A stretch of 64,000 nt of DNA from Rotaria socialis (taxonomy: Eukaryota > Rotifera > Eurotatoria > Philodinida > Philodinidae), in the NCBI GenBank assembly GCA_905331475.1, contig CAJNYU010002045.1:253937-317936 (forward strand), read 5' to 3'. The position numbers and the translations under genes were made by a program. The notes under the pieces were generated by a model, which was not told where the DNA came from, did no database searches, and saw nothing but the letters and a program-made list of their open reading frames with translations. Positions within the stretch are counted from its first letter, which is position 1. Every line of letters begins with the position of its first letter. Shown here piece by piece: positions 24,921 through 37,208 of the stretch.

Positions 24921-25680
24921 GGACCATTATTAGGCCCACAAAAATTTGTCCCTGTTTTGCTCTCTTTTTTCGTCCCATACAAAAATGAGTTTTCTCTTAA
25001 TTGGTCCCATAAAGAGAGAAAGTCGAACAGTAACTCGTCCCATTCTAAAGATGACTCCTATTGGTTATTGAAAATGATTTATATGACTAGTATGAGAGAG
25101 TGACATTTTGGTATCATTTTCACTAATTTGGTGAATCTGGTGAATAGAAAAAAGATATGGCAAACAATGAGATCTTTATTCATATAATTCATTGTATGCT
25201 GTTGTTACTATAACATGTTTCGATTTACAACCACTGAACGGAATAAGCAAATTCTAAATTATTTGGATTTTCAATACACTGTTAAACGAATAAATAAAAC
25301 ATGTGACGAATGGAGGTGTAGAAACAGAGACTGCTCAAGTACAAATAAAAAAAGAAGGAAAACCTACGATAAAATCGGCGAAAAACTTTTGGAATTATTC
25401 AACGTGTTTGAAAATGGTCAATTAACTGTCATTGAATTGGCTATTCAATCAGGTAAAGCAGTCAAGATAAAAAAAAATAAATAGTAAATTCTGCTATTTA
25501 TTTTTTTGCTCTTTATGTATTTTTTTATGTTGTATGAAACTTAATATATAAAACAAATATTAGATAAACCAATTGGAGTCATCTTTAGAATGAGACGAGT
25601 TGCTGTTCGACTTTCTCTCTTTATGGGATCAATTAAGAGAGCAAAACAGGGACGAATTTTTGTGGGCCTAATAATGGTCC
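24921..25680. mobile_element. Mutator-like (MULE-type) non-autonomous DNA transposon with long TIRs
   Basis: About 760 bp bounded by long inverted repeats: left 24921-25068, right 25567-25680. The outer ends share GACCATTATTAGGCCCACAA and the inner ends share AGTCGAACAG and TCTAAAGATGACTCC with few mismatches. The left arm carries about 34 extra bases not present in the right arm. Long TIRs plus an internal FLYWCH-like zinc-finger reading frame are typical of MULEs. No transposase catalytic core is present, so it could move only with help. No convincing 9-bp target duplication is visible, so the exact ends may be off by a few bases. Confidence 0.7.
25215..25484 (+). CDS. FLYWCH-like zinc-finger fragment inside the MULE
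   Basis: An 89-residue frame beginning MFRFTTTERNKQILNYLDF. Its centre carries an aromatic residue, then W-R-C and a later C (CDEWRCRNRDC), the spacing of FLYWCH zinc fingers found at the N-terminus of Mutator-type transposases. A Lys/Arg-rich stretch follows (TNKKRRKTYDK). The usual C-terminal His of the finger and the whole catalytic domain are absent, so this is at most a DNA-binding remnant or a captured short gene. It sits midway between the two inverted repeats. Confidence 0.45.
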   Translation: MFRFTTTERNKQILNYLDFQYTVKRINKTCDEWRCRNRDCSSTNKKRRKTYDKIGEKLLELFNVFENGQLTVIELAIQSGKAVKIKKNK

Positions 25681-28174
25681 CAAACAGGGTGTCACCAATC
25701 GATTTGCTCGAGAATAATATATGAAAAAATGAAAACTGATGTTAATTAGACGCGACCACTATCTCATGTGTGACTAATTGAAAATTCAAGTATTGACATA
25801 TTCAATAGATCATTCACGTTTTTTTTTCCCTTTCCCCTGCATCTGAAATACTCGTTTGTTGGTCAAGACTGCCTTGCAGGCTTAGTGTGATCTTTTTTCT
25901 TTTTGTTTGCAACGAATGTTGAGTGTTTTCTTATTTTTCTTTTTCTTTTTGGTACGTCTCTGCTACTCAATAACCAATCATTTCTATACTATTGATTTGA
26001 TTCATATTTATTTCCATTAACACGACTGTGCGTACGTACGGTCTATCAGGCATTCATTGAAACGGAAAAGTCGATACGTAAGTTGCTAATACGTACCTCA
26101 ATGTTAGACCACTCGAACAGTTCTTATCATTTCACAGCATGAATATTTGTTTTTCGTTTCTTACAATATGTCATTAAATTCAACAGAATTATGTTAATTA
26201 GTAAAATGAAATATAAAATATGTCTCGAATAGAATTTTGTAGTAGTTAAGTATCTGGTTTGTATTATCCCATCGTTTCGCTGAAAGCTGATAAAATCAAA
26301 TATTTTATTCATATAATAACTATTCTTCTCTGGACTTTATTATTCAAGAATATAGGCAGTGATCAGCATACTGTAGGAAAATGAAATCCATCCTACTAAC
26401 ACTGAGCATCGTCATAAAGTTTTTCTTGTTTTACAATTTGTAAAATATGGATATGATTAAAAATACGGTAATTAAAATTTCACATAGTACGCTAATTGTT
26501 TCTTTTTTGCTTTGTATTTGTCTTGCTAGAACAAACTTATTTCATTTCTGATTATGCTAATTGTGTACTAATAGGACGAATACAGTTAAATAAAAAAACT
26601 AGTGATGAAGTTCTAAACTTGATAAACGCGAAAGCACGTGATAAAAAATAATTTTCTTAATTTATAGTTGAGTAAGACATGCTATTTCTTTTTTTAGTTT
26701 AATTACATAGGAGTGTCATCATGCCAATACAATGTAAATGAACTATAGTTCCTCGAGTAACTTACATTACTAAATCTATTTCTTGCTCATTGATATTATT
26801 ATCTATATGACTAATATAGTAAGAACGTAGATATAGAACTATAATGATTATAGTATGCATTCAAGAAAGAGTTCAAAGTTTGATCTAATAATTATTACTT
26901 TTTTCTTGTTTGTATTTCTTCATACTCTTATCAATCAGTCATTGGGTCTAAGCAGTCTGAGACAATGCCTTTTTAAACTTGTATTTATTCATACTCTCTT
27001 TGTCTGTTATTATTCATAGTTAGCATTTTCATTCTGTCGATATATCGTGCTTATTGATACACAGAGAGAGGATGAGTAGAAGAGTAGAAAAAAATAATAA
27101 TAAAGTTTCATAGATAAACTAGATTCTTTTATTAGCTTCTATATTGCACAAAGATCGTTTACAACGAATCAAACATTCTATTGGATTCATTGGTAAGATA
27201 CATGATAGCAATAGTGCCAATGATAATAGATGAAATACTTTCTAGTATAAATGATTCCTTTCGGCGTAGGTAGAAATTGCAGATTTTTCATGACGTCTAT
27301 TGAATGTTCGTGTAATTTTATTTTTATTATACAATTATCTCTTCATTTGATGCTAACGAAAAACATCAATCTAAATAAACACACCGATGGCCTAAATAGA
27401 GTTCGAAAAGAAACTTTTCTAGATTGATTTTAGTTTAAAAAACAACCAAAAAGAAAAGGCATAGCTCATCTTTTAACTAGTAAGTCTAAGACATACTAAT
27501 ACAACAATAATAATTAATGAGATCAGTAATAATACGTTCACTAGTCTAATAAATTCAAGAAATAATTTTTATTTCATTTATAAATCATAGTGAAATTGAA
27601 AAGATTCGCTGAAAATTCAGGATGATAATATTTTTCTACATTCTTCCAATAAAATAAAATTTCATTTACTTCAAAACAAAGAATTATGTTAAATAAAAAA
27701 TATTACTGATTAATGTAATTATGTTTCATGAGAAAGAGAAGAAGATTTTGTTTTTGAGTTGATATACAGCACATACAAACTTGATGAGCGTTAATAATAC
27801 AGATGAATTTAGATGTTTTATGACAATTAGTATGACATATCAAATGGGAAAAGGAGAGTTTCCCTTCTATGAAACCAACTCCTAGTGTTGTTTTTTTTCA
27901 TCTGGAATTAAATTTATCAAATGCAAACACGTCAAAAATGATCAGATTTTCCCATGTCGTAGATAAAAAAATAAAATTGAATGTTAAGTTGACATGATGG
28001 ATAAATGCATATTTTAATTATGAACAAATTAATTTGACAATTTCATGTACTGAAACATAAAAATTTTCTTTTTCGAAAGTATTGCATTTATCAAGAGTAA
28101 AATAATTTGAAAATATCTTTTATGATGGCAAGAAATATTTCTCTTGTTTTTAGTTCACTCGATACGTTTAATAT
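25681..28174. other. AT-rich intergenic DNA
   Basis: About 2.5 kb with no supportable gene. I looked here specifically for the missing NAPRT N-terminus on the minus strand and did not find it. Confidence 0.4.
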
Positions 28175-29559
28175 ATGAAACAATTCGTTCACTTCATGGC
28201 ATCTATATCCTCGTCTTTTATTTTATTTGCCTCTTCATCGTCATTTACTTCTTATCTTATTAATATTAGTATGACATTATCATCTAAATTACAGCTTATT
28301 TGTTTATTGCCGTTGCCTTTACTGGTGTTATTGGTAATACCACAACAATTATTGTTTTTACCCAACGCCGTTTACATTCTTTACGTTCATCATTTTTTTA
28401 TTACTTGTCTAGCTGCTACCGATCTTGTCTTCATATTTATACTTGTAATTGCATTACTTGAGGAATTACACGCATCTGTTATGACTATACCTGTTTGTAT
28501 ATTAGCAATTTACTTAAGTCATATAGCATCATTTTTATCATCAAATTTTACATTGGCATATACAACTCATCGTCTTATAGCCGTATTTTTTCCAATCAAA
28601 GCAACAACAGTTTTGAAACAACGTACAAATCGTATATTAGCATTAATATTATTAACATTTGTGTGTTTATTTTATTCATTAGCATTTTCTGTGACAACAA
28701 CAACAACATTTCGTGCGAATACAGCAAATATTGTCAATTGTGAAGAAGATCGAGTCAAACCATTAATATTTCCATTTCTTGTACTCGATACATTATTTAC
28801 ATTTATTATACCATTTTCATCTGTATCATTCATGAATTCAGCAATTGTTTGTAAACTTCAAACAAAATTAACATTCAACAATAAACTCTCGACATCAAGT
28901 TCAGCAATACTAATTACTACACCATCAATAAAATTGCCGGGCCCATCAAGTACTGAAACAACCCAAGCAGCTCAATTAAATAATGGTTATGCAATGGTTA
29001 ATAACAATAATAATATTACTAGTAGCGAATCTCATCGTCTTTTACATAATCAAAATCGAATCCTTTTATGTGTACGACCGATGCAAAGATATAAACGAAC
29101 AACTAGTCGCTCGGTACCTTGTCTATCAACACAGCGGCAAACATCAATGTATCCTAAAAGTGCGTCATTTCATATCCGTTCTGCTCAATGTCGAGCAACA
29201 GCATCAGCCAAAACGACGAAAATGCTTTTAGCTGCTTCAACAGTATTTCTTGTATTTTATTTTCCTTGTCATTTTTTATTATTCTGTTTCTTATTTTCTA
29301 AACGACAACCATCATGGATGCTTGATGTATTGAATATAGCTCGTCTTTGGTTTTTTGCATTGTTTTGTGCCAATTTTTTGTTTATGCTATATGTGGTCAA
29401 CGATTTCGTAATGAAGTTGTTCGTCTGTTTAGCTGTTCATTCGTTTGACGTTACATTGAAGCACAGGAACAAAAAGAATTACACAAACGTCAAAATAGCA
29501 TTTATTTGAGCCATCGTTTATTGCCTATTTCATCGGCACATATTTCTCATGCCAATTGA
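28175..29559 (+). pseudogene. Class A (rhodopsin-like) orphan GPCR with broken reading frame
   Basis: The main open frame (28175-29509) encodes TM2-TM6 of a rhodopsin-like receptor: ATDLVFIFILVIALLEE, the TM3 end AYTTHRLIAVFFPI (HRL in place of DRY), a long Ser/Thr/Asn-rich third loop, and TM6 STVFLVFYFPCHFLL. TM1 reads correctly only in another frame (AYLFIAVAFTGVIGNTTTII, then QRRLHSLRSSFF). The switch falls at a run of seven T at 28393-28399. Likewise TM7 reads properly only after a second switch near 29373-29384 (NFLFYAICGQRFRNEVVRLF), followed by an in-frame TGA and then a coding-like tail ending at 29559. Two frame changes plus a stop indicate a decayed gene, or less likely repeated sequencing errors. 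The N-terminus is also uncertain; a splice with a 26-nt gap at 28277-28302 would fit the phase but is too short for a normal intron. The ligand is unknown. Confidence 0.72.
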
Positions 29560-31887
29560 ATTGTATCAGTTCTATTCATTCTTTAAGATATATTTGTATT
29601 TTTTTGTTGTTGTTTTGTTCGTATTAAAATGATTATTCTCTAGTGAAAACAAAAACAAGCAAAGAAAGTCACGCATATACTAAATACTATGTTAATGATT
29701 TAGGTATATGTGATAGGTTACAATAAGATACAGAATGAAAACTGATTTTCTATTTGTTTTGCAAATGAGACTGCCCAAAAAATAATCACTATCTGAATCT
29801 TTTTTTTGTTACTTTTCCTGATGAATATGGCAACACTTTCTTTCATTTCTTAACTATATTTATATAATAGTATATCTTTTTCTCTGGACAAACGAATTGG
29901 ATTTAATTTACGACGAAAAACTATGGTGTACTATGCTAAAAGTAATGAAATTTGATTAATCATCATTGCTTTGCGATAAAAACTAGCTGATTTGTAGGTC
30001 TAATGTGTTCATAGTGACGCAGAGTAAATAGCAAGTTGTCATTTTAAATAAATTCTATAACATAGGAAATATTTTCACTTAAGATTTCTATAATTAATAG
30101 GCATCATATGTGCATTAATGATTTTTTAGTCAGATACAAATAGTTATCGATTACATACATTCAATCATATTCTATGATCAAAAATTATATTTATACTCAT
30201 TTTAAGTGTTGATAGTTATCTGATGATATTTAATAAAACTACAAAAGAAAAAGAAATTCGTTTCCTCTGTTATTTTATTAACAAGATATGTTTGGTGTTT
30301 TTTCTCAATCTCATTTTCATAAATGAAAGCTTTGGTTTTATGAGAGTATCTAGCTGTCAATATATAAATGATAATCGATACATTATTTTTTGTCGTCGTT
30401 AAACATGTATAAATTATATTTTATTTTTATTGTTTTGAGTTAAATATTCATATCAAATTTGACTATATTCGATAAATACTGAATAGATAATTTTCTATAC
30501 ATTTGATAATTCCAGTTTCATTAATGAATCCTAAAATATTAGAGTCGTTCGATTGAAAAATTCCTGTTTTCTATGACGATAGAATATAAAATCAATTCTA
30601 ATGAAGGCAATTCGTCAACAAATGAATCAAGACTATTTATATTTCATTTTTTAAATCGATACTTTGCTTGACAACTTGTGATTTAAAAATTAGCACAGAA
30701 ACAAATCTAAGAGAGAACAGTTGCTTTGCTCGGAAAAACAGATATATGTACAGCCTTAGAAATTATACTCGCATTTTTGGATACGAGAAGATCAAAGCAT
30801 CGAGGACATTCTTATAAATAGAATTAGTATCATCAATGTTATACTGAGACTAAATTATACGATTGTATGCACATTAAAATTTAAAAGCTAAACGAGAACA
30901 TTAATAGAATACTATGATTTCTAGCAAAATAATTTTCATGTTAGATAAGCATTCTCAAAAAAAAAGACTGTCGATTTTATACCGATACAAGTAGCTCTAT
31001 GTGATAATTTCACTTACGAAAAATCTTTCCAAATAAATTACTTTAATACAGTTAACAAAGTAACAAAAACTATTTTGTCTGACAAGATACCTTCACTTGT
31101 GTTTTTGAGATATTAATGACTTTCGCCAATCGTTTCTATTAAACGCTAGTACAGCTATGCGAAAGATTCATCTTATGATAGACCATCAATATTCTATGAA
31201 AGTTCCAAGTATTTTGTATCAATTGAGAGAAAAATAAAAGGAAACGTAAGAATCGAAGATGACAGAAATTCACTTCTTCAAAAAGATGCGTAAGTACCAC
31301 GAAACCACATGCCTCTATTTAAACATCGATGATTTCATTGTATTGAAATAAGAGGAATTGTTTTGCATTAATTTGCTCGTTTCAAATCTTCCTGAATTTT
31401 GATAGGGATAGTCTAATAATCAATAGATAACATAGAGAGAGAAAGACGGTACATATTATATATGTTATTCTATGAGAGTTCATCACTTACTAACGACATC
31501 TGCGAACATTAATTGTACGATGCGAAGTATTTACAGAATAAATATAAAAATTTTATATTCACATTAAAGATTCATACATTTTCTCATTTGAAATATTTTC
31601 TCTAAAATCTTATTCAATAAAAAAAGCATTACTTTAGTTTTCTAAATAAACAATATATATTTCAATAAAAAAACAAAACAAAAATAAATGATGATGATTC
31701 AATCTTTTATTTATTCTCGTTTTTTCTTATCTTTGACGTTTACTCATACACTTCTCTTTTTTCTATTCGTTCAGCCCAAAGATTCCTTTTCAGGTTGATT
31801 GCGTTTGGGTTACACAAGTGGTTTCACCTTCATTTTTTTTCTGTTGTGTTAATCGTTGAAACACAGTAGAAAGATTTTCGGTTTCAG
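29560..31887. other. AT-rich intergenic DNA
   Basis: About 2.3 kb without a recognisable gene or repeat. The promoter of the downstream gene array may lie near its right end. Confidence 0.4.
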
Positions 31888-34800
31888 ATGAGTAATATGA
31901 CATATATTAGTTTGATCTGCATCGTATTTTATATTCAACCAATAACCACGTTCTATATACCAGGTGTAGCTCCGCTGGATTTTAAAGAAGGTGAAAATGT
32001 TGAAGTTAAAGTAAAGATTTTTTATTGTTAACTTTAAAAAATCAAAGAAAATATCTTAACTATGAAGGCTGTGAAAATGACAAGTACCAAAACACAATTA
32101 CCATATGATTATTATGATGTTGCTATGCATTGTAAACCAGCAAATGGAACTAAATATAAATCAGAAAATCTTGGTAAGCAAAAAACGAGAAAGCCTTAAA
32201 TAAATTTAATAAAAATGATCTCTTTTTTACTTGTTATTTTAGGTGAAATTCTTCGAGGCGATCGAATTGTTAATACGAAATTCAAAGTAATTGAAATGTA
32301 AATTTAAAAAAAAGTAACTATCTGTTTACTTTTAATCGGATAGGTTGAAATGGCTACTAATGTTGGTTGTCAAACACTATGTAAAGATAAGCATTTAAAT
32401 AAACAACAAAGTTCTACAATTGGCAAACGTATTCGTAAAAATTATTATGTTCATCTGTATGAAATAATTTAACTCACTATTGATTGTGATATTTGTGTTT
32501 GTTATTACTTAGTCTTATTGATAATCTTCCATGTGCAACTAAATTTGAAAATGTTGAAACTCATAAAGTTTTATATGAACATGGTTACCGTTTAGGATTG
32601 TATACAAAAAAAACAGAAGAAACGTATATAAATAATCATTTGATAATGAAATTGTATTATCATAAAGAACCGGGGTAATTAAATTTTTTACAATATTCTT
32701 TATTCAAATATTATCTTGATTGTTATTCTCTTTACAGAGATCTTTATCGAGTTGTTGGTTTTGAAGTTGAACCAAAGAGTATTGATTCAAAACGTATGAA
32801 TGTTAACAATGATGGAACATGTACCGTTCAAAATGGCCAAGAAATGCAAAAAATTGATCCAAAAAGTTTGATTTAGTTAAGAAAATTATGAAAGATATAA
32901 TCGAATTACTGTATTTTCTAGATGAAAATACAATTACAACGACTTATGAAATTATATGGGCCAATAGTGAAACACGTTGGGCAAGTCGGTATGTATTTAC
33001 AAAGTTTTTAATATTTTGAAATGAAATTATGAATGAAAATGAATTTTCTATACTTTGAAATATGTAAATCGAGCCATTTTTATCGGATATTAAAATTTTT
33101 TTTTTATCGTATGATTGAATCCACATGTGTCTCAATTATATTAAATTCAAATAGAATTTTAAGTTTTTCTATTAATCATTTGCTTCACTTTTTGAGTTGA
33201 GAGTTTAAGTATACACGCAGATTATAACGTATATTCTATTTACTTTTTGATTTATTCATAGTTGGGATACTTACTTAGCAATGACCGATGCACAAATTCA
33301 CTGGTTTTCAATTGTTAATTCAGTTATTGTTGTATTTTTTCTTGCTGGTATTTTATCAATGATTATTGTTAAAACTCTTCGTCGGGATATTGCACGATAT
33401 AATCAAGAAGATGCTGTGAGTTAAAACAAAAATGTAAAAATATCCACTAAGAAATGGTTTTCGATTTTTTATTGTGTAGGATGATGGTAGCGAAGAAACT
33501 GGTTGGAAATTGTAAGTTTTCCATTCTTTTTTTTTGAATTTTCTTTTGTTTCAAAAAATCAATTTGTTTTCAGAGTACATGGTGATGTATTTCGACCACC
33601 ACATCGTAAGAATATTCTTGCTGCACTTCTTGGTTCTGGTATTCAAATATTTTTGATGTCATTAATTGTGATTGGTTTGTATCAAAAAGGTTAGTGTAAA
33701 AGATAAGAAGTTCTTTTTTCTTTTGAATAGTATTTGCTGCTCTTGGAATGCTTTCACCATCATCACGGGGTGCATTAATTACAGCAGCTTGTTTTCTTTA
33801 TGTTTTTATGGGGTAAAAAATAATGAGTAGAAATTTATTTATCACATAAATTTGATTTTATTAGTCTTATTGCTGGATTCTATGCTGGTCGTATATACAA
33901 AACAATCAGAGGATCAAATTGGAAACGAACAGCAGCTTTAGTATGTCGTGAATTTCTAATATGCTTTATTGTTTATATGGTTTTTTTACAATATACAGAC
34001 AGCTACATTATATCCAGGAATCGTATTTGGTATTGGTTTTTTTCTAAACTTTTTCATTTGGGGAAAACGTTCATCAGGTGCTGTTCCACTTTCAACTATG
34101 GTTGCAATACTGGTTATGTGGTTAGGAATCTCATTCCCGTTAGTTTGTGTTGGCTTTTATTTTGGTTATCGTAAACAGGTTAACATAAAAATTAAAAAGG
34201 AAATTATATAATTTTGTCTTTACAGCCCTACGATCATCCAGTTCGAACAAATCAAATTCCACGTCAAGTACCTGAACAACAATGGTTTTTACATCCAGTA
34301 TTAAGGTAAATTGGTTTCTCGCTCTTTGATTCAATTATTATTATTTTCTTCTTCTAGTACTCTAATGGCTGGTAAGTCATTTTGCGATAATTCGAAAATA
34401 ATGGATTGTAGAAAAGAATAGAAGACAAATAAAATTTATTATCATTTGTTATATCAAATATTAAAATGAAATCCCAAGAATAGTTTGAATAATAAATCGA
34501 GTTTTCAATAGAATAAATTTCATAAATGAACTACAAGAGTTCAGTTAACACAAGAATGTACGAAAACTATTTTTCCTCATTTCAAAGTTATAGAGAAGTA
34601 AACTTTAAATTAAGATAGTTCTTATCCTACGAATCTCCTTTAGAAAGTCGTCAATAGGTTTTAAAAACCTCCTTCTCGTAGTTCATTAATGAAATGTATT
34701 CAATGGAGAACTTTATGTGTTATTCAAGCTATAGCTTGATATTTGATATAAATACTGGCTACCGTAAAGAACGACATGATTAGTTTGCTGTATATATTTA

Positions 34801-35361
34801 TAAGATATAGACTATAAAATAAATTATTGATTAGGTGTACTTCCATTTGGTGCGATGTTTATTGAATTATTCTTTATCTTTTCGGCCATATGGGAAAATC
34901 AATATTATTATCTATTTGGTTTTCTCTTTCTTGTCTTTATTATTATTATGAGTAAGTTAGAATTTTGATAAAAAAAATAGTATTTAAATTTGATTATCTT
35001 CTATCTAGTATCCTGCTCACAAATTTCTATTGTCATAACTTATTTTCAATTATGTGGAGAAGACTATCATTGGTGGTGGCGATCATTTATTGCGTCAGGA
35101 GGATCAGCATTTTACGTATTTGCTTACTCAATATTTTATTTTTTCACCAAAGTAATTGAAAATTTAATTAGATAAATAGACTTATGTTTTTAAATTTAAA
35201 TTGTTTTGTAGCTTGATATTACTGAAGTTATTCCAATAATGCTTTATTTTGGTTATACATTTTTGATTTGTTTTACATTTTGGACTTTGACAGGAACAAT
35301 TGGTTTTATTGCATCATACATTTTTGTTAGAAAAATTTATGCTGCAGTCAAAATCGAATAA
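31888..35361 (+). CDS. TM9SF4: Transmembrane 9 superfamily member 4
   Basis: A nine-pass Golgi/endosome membrane protein (EMP70/nonaspanin family) of about 623 aa; human TM9SF4 has 642. Eighteen exons join in phase: 31888..32010, 32068..32173, 32243..32286, 32344..32456, 32513..32674, 32738..32865, 32922..32988, 33262..33415, 33480..33511, 33574..33674, 33731..33812, 33865..33940, 33999..34178, 34226..34305, 34358..34371, 34835..34951, 35009..35151 and 35212..35361. A signal peptide is followed by [35 protein letters not shown] and EHGYRLGL, then [42 protein letters not shown] and [12 protein letters not shown]. These match TM9SF4 better than TM9SF2. The C-terminus KIYAAVKIE carries the K-x-D/E Golgi retention signal. 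One exon is only 14 nt. The ATG directly follows TTTCAG, which could be a trans-splice acceptor. Confidence 0.96.
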
Positions 35362-35691
35362 AAGTGTAGGAAAAGAGAAACAAACTTGTTCAACTGTTAG
35401 CATATCTATTCCTTTTTTCTCATTTGAAAAATTAAAAAAATGCCTCGATATTTTTTTTGGTCTCCATTTTACTCTTTCGCAACTTTTTGTGTAATTGTTC
35501 GTTTATTCGTAGTCGTTCATGACTTTTTTATTCTGAAACGTTTTTTGTTTCTATTCAAAATAAATATTGTTTTTGCTTGTTGTTTCTTTTATTGTTGTTG
35601 TTGTTGTTGTTTATTAAATCAAACGAGATAATATGTAAGACATGGATTATTAACGTTCAATGAGACTTTGTTTTCGTTTTAATATTTAGAT

Positions 35692-37165
35692 ATGACTGTA
35701 GCTGCAGGATTTATTATACATATTTCGAAAAGAAGAGAAAAAAACAATTGAATATTTATTATTACAAACTTCTTATGATGAGCATCATTGGACACCTCCA
35801 AAAGGTAAGATTTCTGACATTCGAATGTAGCTCCGATATTTTGCGACAGTTTCTTGTGAAATTTATATCTAGTAGATAAAAAAATCTATTTGACTTGAAC
35901 TTTTTACTGTGAATACACGCACAACTGAAGAGCTCCTTTTAAAAATGTGCCCACACTCTCAAGTGTTGATTAACAGTACCAAAACATCAAACTATGATCA
36001 TTTTCAATGTTCGATTGATATATGTATCTCATCAACAGATCAAATTACGACATTAAAGTTGTGCTGATAGAAATATTTCGTTGAGCAAGTATTGTAACAA
36101 AATATTCAATCAACTCTTCAGACCGGTCCTATAACTCAATCTTCCAAAATGTGCTCTCGATAGAAGTCGGACTCATGTACTGTTAATACTACGTATAATG
36201 AATTTATGCAAGAGTTAGCTTGAGAGCTTAATGCTAGCAGCATACTCGAAAATAATGCTTTTCTCATACAAAGAACATCTGAGTTCTTTGAGTTCTATCG
36301 ATACACATAAAAATTCCCAGAAAATCACAATTGTTTTTTAGAAACTCTCATTCCCTTCTATAGACTTTTTTTAACAGAAGTTTTAGTGATTTTCGATACA
36401 CCTTTTATAGAAGTTAAACGGCAGTCAGGCATTGGTTTTTTTCTGAACAGAATCTATTTTAGGTGACGAGACTTTTCTAATCATTCTTCAATAAAACAGA
36501 GTATATTATGCGTGAAATAGGAGTCATTTTTTTAATATGCAAAGTGGGCACTTCAGAACTTTATAAAAGACTTCAAGTCATCTTTTGTATAACTACATGA
36601 TACTCGGTTAGCACTTTGAAATCAACCAACTTCTATTTCGTTTTCAGTCTCGTCGATGTATCGTGCATATTCAACGTCGCTTTCAGATCCTCAGTATCCA
36701 AAATAGGTGGGATTTATCTTTAAGATGTAAGAATAAGGTAAAGTAGACTATATCAGTTTTACAGGAAACAACAACACTAAAAAAAATAGGTTTTGGTCGC
36801 CATTTTAAACCTTCTTTTGAGTTAAGGTAAGAAGAAATTTTAATATCTTTTCCATTTGACTAGGTCATACTGATAACGATGAATCTCCACTAGAGGCTTG
36901 CTGAACGTGAAACAAAAGAAGCTGATTTAGAATACTGACAAATTCGAAGAAAAAATAACCTATAATGTTAATGGAAAATCGAAAGATGTTTACTATTATT
37001 TAGCACAGCTTCGTAATATTGAAAAAAACAATAAATCTATCTGATAAACATCAATATTTTATCTGGTTGAATTTAGATGAAGCATGCAGTTTAGTTAAAT
37101 TCGAGAGCTTGCAAAATACTCTACGAAAAGCTGAAGGATTTTTCAAACAATTATCATTAATATAA
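35692..37165 (+). pseudogene. NUDT2: Decayed NUDT2 (diadenosine tetraphosphate hydrolase)
   Basis: NUDT2 is a Nudix hydrolase that cleaves Ap4A. The start (MTVAAGFIIHI), IEYLLLQTSYDEHHWTPPKG, then RETKEADLEY, VNGKSKDVYYYLAQLRNIE, NLSDKHQYFIWLNLDEACS and RKAEGFFKQLSLI align in order with human NUDT2. They fall in different frames. Frame changes lie at seven-A runs at 35738-35744 and 37022-37028 and near 36895, and a TGA interrupts near 36938. The Nudix box itself is damaged between ESPLEA and RETKEA. A 1-kb intron-like stretch separates the two parts. The neighbouring genes assemble without any frame problem, so decay is more likely than sequencing error. It lies 330 bp after TM9SF4 and 43 bp before CCDC97. 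Confidence 0.8.
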
Positions 37166-37208
37166 TTTCTAATAAAGGTATACTGTAATTTTTTAAAACT
37201 TTTTCTAG
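37166..37208 (+). promoter_or_regulatory. 43-bp operon-like spacer with AATAAA and AG acceptor
   Basis: Between the NUDT2 relic stop and the CCDC97 start are an AATAAA near 37170 and a T-rich tract ending in CTAG directly before ATG. There is little room for a promoter. The arrangement fits 3'-end formation of one unit and trans-splicing of the next. Confidence 0.45.

Noticed and set aside
35738-35744. Possible programmed -1 frameshift at the A-AAA-AAC heptamer in NUDT2
   Set aside because: The heptamer is in register, but a -1 slip leads into the wrong frame; homology continues only in the +1 frame, and other breaks occur in the gene.
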